NCBI GenBank assembly: GCA_900539115.1
Contig: UQAQ01000022.1
Coordinates: 1-46,379, forward strand
Length of the DNA stretch: 46,379 nucleotides
Source: an uncultured Roseburia sp.
GTDB lineage: Bacteria; Bacillota; Clostridia; Lachnospirales; Lachnospiraceae
Direction of reading: 5' to 3'
Under the pieces are notes generated by a model. That model saw only the letters and a program-made list of their open reading frames with translations, searched no databases and had not been told where the DNA came from. The position numbers were made by a program, and so were the translations under genes. Positions 42,892-46,379 of this stretch are shown in pieces (the first letter of the stretch is position 1; the number at the start of each line of letters is the position of its first letter).

Positions 42892-43125
42892 ATGACAGAA
42901 ATGAAAATTGCCTTATCCATTGAGGAAGCAGCCGACTATACCGGTATCGGAAGAAATACACTCCGTGATCTGGTAAAGTGGAAGAAACTCCCGGTACTTC
43001 AGGTAGGACGAAAGGTTCTTATAAAGACTGATATACTGGAGCAGTTCATGGAAGCCAACGAAGGCAGGGACTTGAGGGATAAGAATACTGTCAAAGCAGT
43101 TAGCAGAAAAACTGCTGTAACTTAA
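42892..43125 (+). CDS. xis: Excisionase-like helix-turn-helix protein
   Basis: A 77-aa protein of the excisionase/MerR-like fold: SIEEAADYTGIGRNTLRDLV then KWKKLPVLQVGRKVLIK, the pattern of Xis proteins of conjugative elements, which bend DNA and steer the integrase towards excision. AGGAGG (42879-42884) is 7 nt before ATG 42892. It is transcribed away from the repressor and towards the relaxase. Confidence 0.82.
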   Translation: MTEMKIALSIEEAADYTGIGRNTLRDLVKWKKLPVLQVGRKVLIKTDILEQFMEANEGRDLRDKNTVKAVSRKTAVT

Positions 43126-43154
43126 AAGGGTGGCTTCCTACGAAACCACCCTTT
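43125..43154 (+). terminator. Weak terminator after the excisionase gene
   Basis: AAAGGGTGG (43125-43133) and CCACCCTTT (43146-43154) form a 9-bp stem. Only three T are at the 3' side, so termination may be partial and allow read-through to the relaxase gene. Confidence 0.5.
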
Positions 43155-43277
43155 GGTATGTATCAGACCGAAGCCATGATATACCTACACGCAAATAGAT
43201 TATATCATGTGCTTCCTCTGGTATCAACCAAAACTTACGGGAAAGGAGCAGGGATTTTACAGGACATTTTCATATAA

Positions 43278-43456
43278 AAGTGAGTGGTACAGACCTCTTA
43301 GTACAATTCTTTTGCAAGCCCTCGGCGATTGAGAGCGAAATACACCCTTCGCACAAATCTTCGATTTGTACTCTGGGTATTTCGCGATTGCATCGAGCTT
43401 TTAATGCCGGACACGGCATTGTGTTCGTAACCGGACACCAAAGTGTCCACTCACTT
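43278..43456. other. Structured non-coding region, candidate oriT
   Basis: Outer arms AAGTGAGTGG (43278-43287) and complement (43447-43456) enclose several hairpins: GCGAAATAC/GTATTTCGC (43335-43343/43377-43385) with ACAAATC-ttc-GATTTGT at its tip, AATGCC-ggacac-GGCATT (43403-43420), and GGACAC-caaa-GTGTCC (43433-43448). CCGGACAC occurs twice directly (43407-43414, 43431-43438). It lies just upstream of the relaxase gene, where oriT of such elements is usual. The last hairpin and the outer stem share two bases, so they are alternative folds. The rest of the gene-free stretch 43126-43510 shows nothing clear. Confidence 0.5.
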
Positions 43457-43510
43457 ATATAATCCTTCCGCCTCTTTCCCTAAGTAACATTTACGAGAGG
43501 AGGAAGCACT

Positions 43511-45121
43511 ATCGAAAGAAATTCATTTATTCAGATGAGCAAGCTCCACAATATCCGTGGCAGGATTACTTATATATCCAGTCACGCCAAGCAGGAAAAT
43601 TTATATGCAGTCTATGAAACCACAGACCGCCATTACTGGACGGAGCTTGCCAGATTTAATCAGCAGGAATTTCTAAAAAGCGGTACAGAGGGGAAATGTA
43701 TCGAGGCAAGAGAACTGATTATAGCCCTGCCGGAATCTTTCCCAGACCTCTATGACCCTGACCGGCTGTTACAGTTATTTACCAACCGCTTTAAAGAAAA
43801 ATATGGTGTGGAGTGCGTTTCAGCCCTGCACCATAACAAACGCAAAACCAACTATCATATCCATCTCATCTTTTCTGAAAGGGAACTGTTACCGGAACCC
43901 ATCGAAAAGATTGCCACACGCAATATGTTCTACAATGAACAGAAAAAGCATGTTCGCACCAAGAAAGAGATACTGGATGATAGCGGCAATGTCCGTAAGG
44001 GCTGTAAGATAATCAAAAAAGGCGAAGTCTATGAGCGAACCTTATTCACCGCCAAGAACAAGCTGTTCAAACAGGAGCATTATCTGGACGAGGCGAAACA
44101 CTTCTATACCGACCTCATCAATCTTCTGATAGAGGATGATAAGAATAAGCTCCATGTATTCGATAAAAACGGATTGTACCTTGCCACCAAGAAAATCGGA
44201 AAGAACAATCCCAAAGCGGAACAGATAAAGGAAGATAACGAGGTGCGTATGCAATGGAATCACGAAGTAGACAGAGCCTTAGTCAGCCAAGTGCCAGAGG
44301 ATGAGATACGGCAGATAAAAAAGGATTTTATCACAGACCGTATCCGTAACTCCATCAACGCATGGGGCAACTGTCCGGATTTACTTTCCAACATCATACG
44401 AACGGCAGCTATGCGACTGGCACTTCTCATTTCCGAGGTACTGAAAGCCGCAAGGGAACTGAAAAACAAGCTGCTCCATGAAACTCTTGAAAAAGAATAT
44501 GTAAGCAAGGCTGTTATAAAAGCAGAGGATAACGCAGATGTTGTTACAGCTCCGGCTAAGGAAGTAATATCCGAGCATGAGCCACCAGTAGCCACAATTA
44601 CCGAAACTGTACTTGGAACAAAGGTTACAAAACCGCCCAAGCCACAGATACCTCCAAGACCGGTTATGCCACCGGAAACAGCCGCCTTCCCAAGACTTCA
44701 AAAGGTCAAGGTTACGCTTGATAAGCAAAATCATCTTATCTTTGAAGCAGAGCGTGAACGGAATAAACTGGAGCTTGAATTAAGCGATTTAAAGGGACTT
44801 GCAAAGCTCACCAAGAAAGGGGAGCTTGAAAGCAGGATTGCCACCAAAAACGAAGAAATCCGAACCCTCAAAGCCGGATTATCCGGTATCGTCAGACAGC
44901 ACGGATTTGCAACGATACAGGATTTCTACACCGCATTCTATACAGCACAGCGTGCCACAGACGCATATCAAAAGGAATGTGCCAAGTGGGAAGAAACCTA
45001 CGGTGAGAAAGCCGCTCCCAAAGCTGAAACTATGCACGAAAAGATACAACGATATAAAGAAAAGGTCGACAGACAGTATGCCAGCCAACCTTACCGAAAC
45101 AGAGATAAAGGGGCGAGATAA
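43511..45121 (+). CDS. MobA/MobL-type (MOBQ) relaxase
   Basis: A 536-aa mobilisation protein that nicks oriT and stays bound to the 5' end for transfer. The relaxase domain is in the first 220 residues, with the histidine motif HHNKRKTNYHIHLIF (H99, H100, H108, H110 counted from the ATG at 43535). The C-terminal third is coiled-coil rich. Codon by codon the frame runs from ATC at 43511 (IERNSFIQMSKL) with AGGAGG 7 nt upstream; the first ATG, at 43535, is 31 nt from that Shine-Dalgarno. The start is therefore probably ATC, or a mutated ATG; otherwise the protein is 528 aa from 43535. No type IV secretion genes are in the window, but the right end is not seen. Confidence 0.82.
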   Translation: MERNSFIQMSKLHNIRGRITYISSHAKQENLYAVYETTDRHYWTELARFNQQEFLKSGTEGKCIEARELIIALPESFPDLYDPDRLLQLFTNRFKEKYGVECVSALHHNKRKTNYHIHLIFSERELLPEPIEKIATRNMFYNEQKKHVRTKKEILDDSGNVRKGCKIIKKGEVYERTLFTAKNKLFKQEHYLDEAKHFYTDLINLLIEDDKNKLHVFDKNGLYLATKKIGKNNPKAEQIKEDNEVRMQWNHEVDRALVSQVPEDEIRQIKKDFITDRIRNSINAWGNCPDLLSNIIRTAAMRLALLISEVLKAARELKNKLLHETLEKEYVSKAVIKAEDNADVVTAPAKEVISEHEPPVATITETVLGTKVTKPPKPQIPPRPVMPPETAAFPRLQKVKVTLDKQNHLIFEAERERNKLELELSDLKGLAKLTKKGELESRIATKNEEIRTLKAGLSGIVRQHGFATIQDFYTAFYTAQRATDAYQKECAKWEETYGEKAAPKAETMHEKIQRYKEKVDRQYASQPYRNRDKGAR

Positions 45122-45134
45122 TCGCCCCTGTCAT

Positions 45135-45180
45135 AAAAATAGCCCTATCCATTCACATAGGCGTGGATAAGGCTATTTTT
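45135..45180. terminator. Bidirectional terminator after the relaxase
   Basis: AAAAATAGCC and TATCCA pair with TGGATA and GGCTATTTTT, giving a long stem with A and T runs at the two sides. A smaller hairpin GGGCGA/TCGCCC (45111-45127) contains the relaxase stop. Confidence 0.8.
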
Positions 45181-45218
45181 ACATAGTATGCGTTAAGCTA
45201 AAAGTTTTTCATTATCCG

Positions 45219-45695
45219 TTACAATGTAAATAATGCTTTTTCGAAGTCTTTAACATAATACTTAATATTGGTTCTACCTTTTTGTATTACAATATGTCCC
45301 TCTTTTTCAAGAATCTCCTTTTGAGCCTCAACACCTCCGGGATACTTTGCATTTAATTCCCCATTTGCCTTTAATGTTCTCCAATATGGGGTTTTATCAT
45401 CTGGACGCTGATAACTTGCCCATGCAACTATTGAAACAAAAATACCTGCTGTGATTGGTTCTGTAAAATCAGCACCACTTTGTTTAGCAAAGTACTCTCT
45501 TATTGTACCTACTGTAAGTAATTTTCCACAAGGAACAAGTCGCATTACTTTGTCATAGTCGATAGGTGGAGCAAAATACATTTTATCTCCACCATATTTT
45601 TCTATGCTCTTTTCATCCGTTATCATTTGAATTTTAGGCATATCCTTGCTATCCATAAGCATAGCATTAAAATCTTTTTTATCTTCATTTGCCAT
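45219..45695 (-). CDS. Alkyltransferase-like (MGMT-fold) protein without active cysteine
   Basis: A 158-aa protein whose C-terminal half (about 52-150) has the DNA-binding fold of O6-alkylguanine-DNA methyltransferases: VPCGKLLTVGTIREYFA, ASYQR, then ANGELNAKYPGGVEAQKEIL. At the place of the reactive PCHR motif it has PYWR (103-106), so no alkyl group can be taken over by Cys. By family knowledge such alkyltransferase-like proteins bind O6-alkylguanine and hand it to excision repair. It is cargo of the mobile element. GGAGG precedes the ATG. Confidence 0.72.
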   Translation of the reverse strand: MANEDKKDFNAMLMDSKDMPKIQMITDEKSIEKYGGDKMYFAPPIDYDKVMRLVPCGKLLTVGTIREYFAKQSGADFTEPITAGIFVSIVAWASYQRPDDKTPYWRTLKANGELNAKYPGGVEAQKEILEKEGHIVIQKGRTNIKYYVKDFEKALFTL

Positions 45696-45730
45696 AATGT
45701 ATCACCTCCATACTAAATCTCGTGTACCCA

Positions 45731-45784
45731 GGGCTCAAAGCCCCGGAAACACTATATTTCTTGTTCGTGTACATATACACGAAC
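45731..45784. other. Two hairpins between TnpC-like and ATL genes
   Basis: GGGCT-caa-AGCCC (45731-45743) and GTTCGTGTA-cata-TACACGAAC (45763-45784). CGTGTAC is also found at 45721. They lie just after the DUF6262/TnpC-like stop. They may be its terminator or the end of the Tn554-like unit. Confidence 0.4.
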
Positions 45785-45786
45785 GA

Positions 45787-46158
45787 CTACTTTTCGTATA
45801 GCAGTGCCATCAGATTATCTATTTCTTTTTTTAGCTTTTTATTTTCTTCCTCAAGCTTTGTTATACGTTTATCTTTTGCTGCTATAATTACATCCTTTGA
45901 TTTTGATGTCTTGTCATATTTTTCATGCCATACCGCTTTCGCAGCATTTTCTTTTTGACGGCATTCTTCAATTCTTTTTCTAATTTCAGGCGTCTGATAT
46001 AAATAACTCTTTGACAATCCACTTTGCACATGAACACTATTGAAATTTACAGCTTCTTTATGAAGCAGCAATTGTTCTATGGTCTCATTAGCCAACTTAA
46101 GAGCATTTTCTTTTCGCTGTTTCCAGCTGGCTTCCAGATTATTTTTCTTTTCCTGCAT
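45787..46158 (-). CDS. Tn554 TnpC-like protein (DUF6262 type)
   Basis: A 123-aa protein with basic helical N-terminus (KQRKENALKLANETIEQLLL), a central NFNSVHVQSGLSKSYLYQTP helix-turn-helix-like part and a C-terminal coiled coil (ITKLEEENKKLKKEIDNL). This is the layout of TnpC of Tn554, an accessory protein that aids transposition and orientation choice. It starts one base after the stop of the upstream recombinase remnant (TAA-G-ATG), as in the tnpA-tnpB-tnpC order. It looks intact although its recombinase partner does not. Confidence 0.7.
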   Translation of the reverse strand: MQEKKNNLEASWKQRKENALKLANETIEQLLLHKEAVNFNSVHVQSGLSKSYLYQTPEIRKRIEECRQKENAAKAVWHEKYDKTSKSKDVIIAAKDKRITKLEEENKKLKKEIDNLMALLYEK

Positions 46159-46159
46159 C

Positions 46160-46379
46160 TTATTCCTCCCGAAGTTTTCCGTTTTTATGAATGGTTCCTT
46201 CCGAAAGAATACGTTCTTTCATCTTTTCAAGCCGAGAAAGATACTCTATATTTTTATTTATCTACAATAACGTCCTTATATTTAATCCTTTTTTGCTGAA
46301 GGAAAGTATAGAAATGCTTCAGATGAATGCATTTCTGTTTCAGCGTATTGCGAGCCAATCCTCGATTATCCTCAAATCT
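46160..46379 (-). pseudogene. Remnant of a Tn554-like tyrosine recombinase gene (partial at window edge)
   Basis: Two pieces in different frames. From the window edge to a stop at 46254-46256 runs a 41-residue piece of a core-binding (SAM-like) domain (RGLARNTLKQKCIHLKHFY). After it comes a tail fragment, 46160-46250, ending KERILSEGTIHKNGKLREE next to the TnpC-like start. The catalytic domain that should lie between is missing, so the gene has a large internal deletion. The part beyond 46379 is not seen. Confidence 0.55.

Noticed and set aside
43278..43456. Group II intron or riboswitch
   Set aside because: No intron-encoded protein or recognisable domain V was found, and I could not match any known riboswitch core; kept as oriT candidate.
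43280..43462. 60-codon open frame in the region before the relaxase
   Set aside because: It coincides with the nested inverted repeats and has neither a start signal nor protein-like composition.

Overview
The window looks like a chromosomal piece of a spore-forming, gut-type Firmicute, most likely Lachnospiraceae. This rests on the rpoB/rpoC sequence style, spmA/spmB, BlaI/BlaR1-type genes, GGDEF/EAL signalling proteins, surface proteins with Pro/Thr/Ser linkers and lysine-rich Ig-like domains, strong AGGAGG ribosome binding sites and moderate GC. No rRNA, tRNA or CRISPR array was seen. The species cannot be named from this sequence.

Layout. 1-6100: a CPA2-type cation/proton antiporter, a PutP-type Na+/proline symporter, a pyrimidine-nucleoside phosphorylase (divergent from putP over a palindromic double promoter) and a chemotaxis receptor. 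6093-16577: tmcAL with a small membrane gene, an AAA-ATPase/PD-(D/E)XK protein, an M14 carboxypeptidase, cysC plus an arylsulfotransferase, spmA-spmB, small membrane proteins and a lipoprotein. 16821-25669: two tandem MutS-like ATPases, a BlaI/BlaR1-type pair with a self-overlapping operator, and a soluble LacI-sensor/GGDEF/EAL protein. 25670-26233: an unusual non-coding block with a 53-bp hairpin array and a nested palindrome. 26234-33849: rpoC and rpoB as a stand-alone operon. 33969-39925: a secreted clostripain-family protease and a transglutaminase-like protein, divergent from a large Ig-like surface protein. 40000-46379: the start of an integrative/mobilizable element: an older integrase remnant, a tyrosine integrase, an XRE repressor, an excisionase-like protein with two matching operators, a folded non-coding region that may be oriT, a MOBQ-type relaxase, an alkyltransferase-like protein and a decayed Tn554-like module at the right edge.

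The clearest hidden structure is a small non-autonomous mobile repeat present three times (1375-1563, 4645-4736, 16582-16774). It has GTAACTATTCAGG terminal inverted repeats. One copy has a perfect 8-bp target duplication directly after a stop codon. Inside is a hairpin whose arms differ between copies but stay complementary around an invariant loop, which suggests selection on a folded RNA or single-stranded DNA. Other points worth a second look are the hairpin array and palindrome next to rpoC, the cysC-arylsulfotransferase pair, the tandem MutS-like pair with altered Walker B motifs, and the relaxase that appears to start at ATC.
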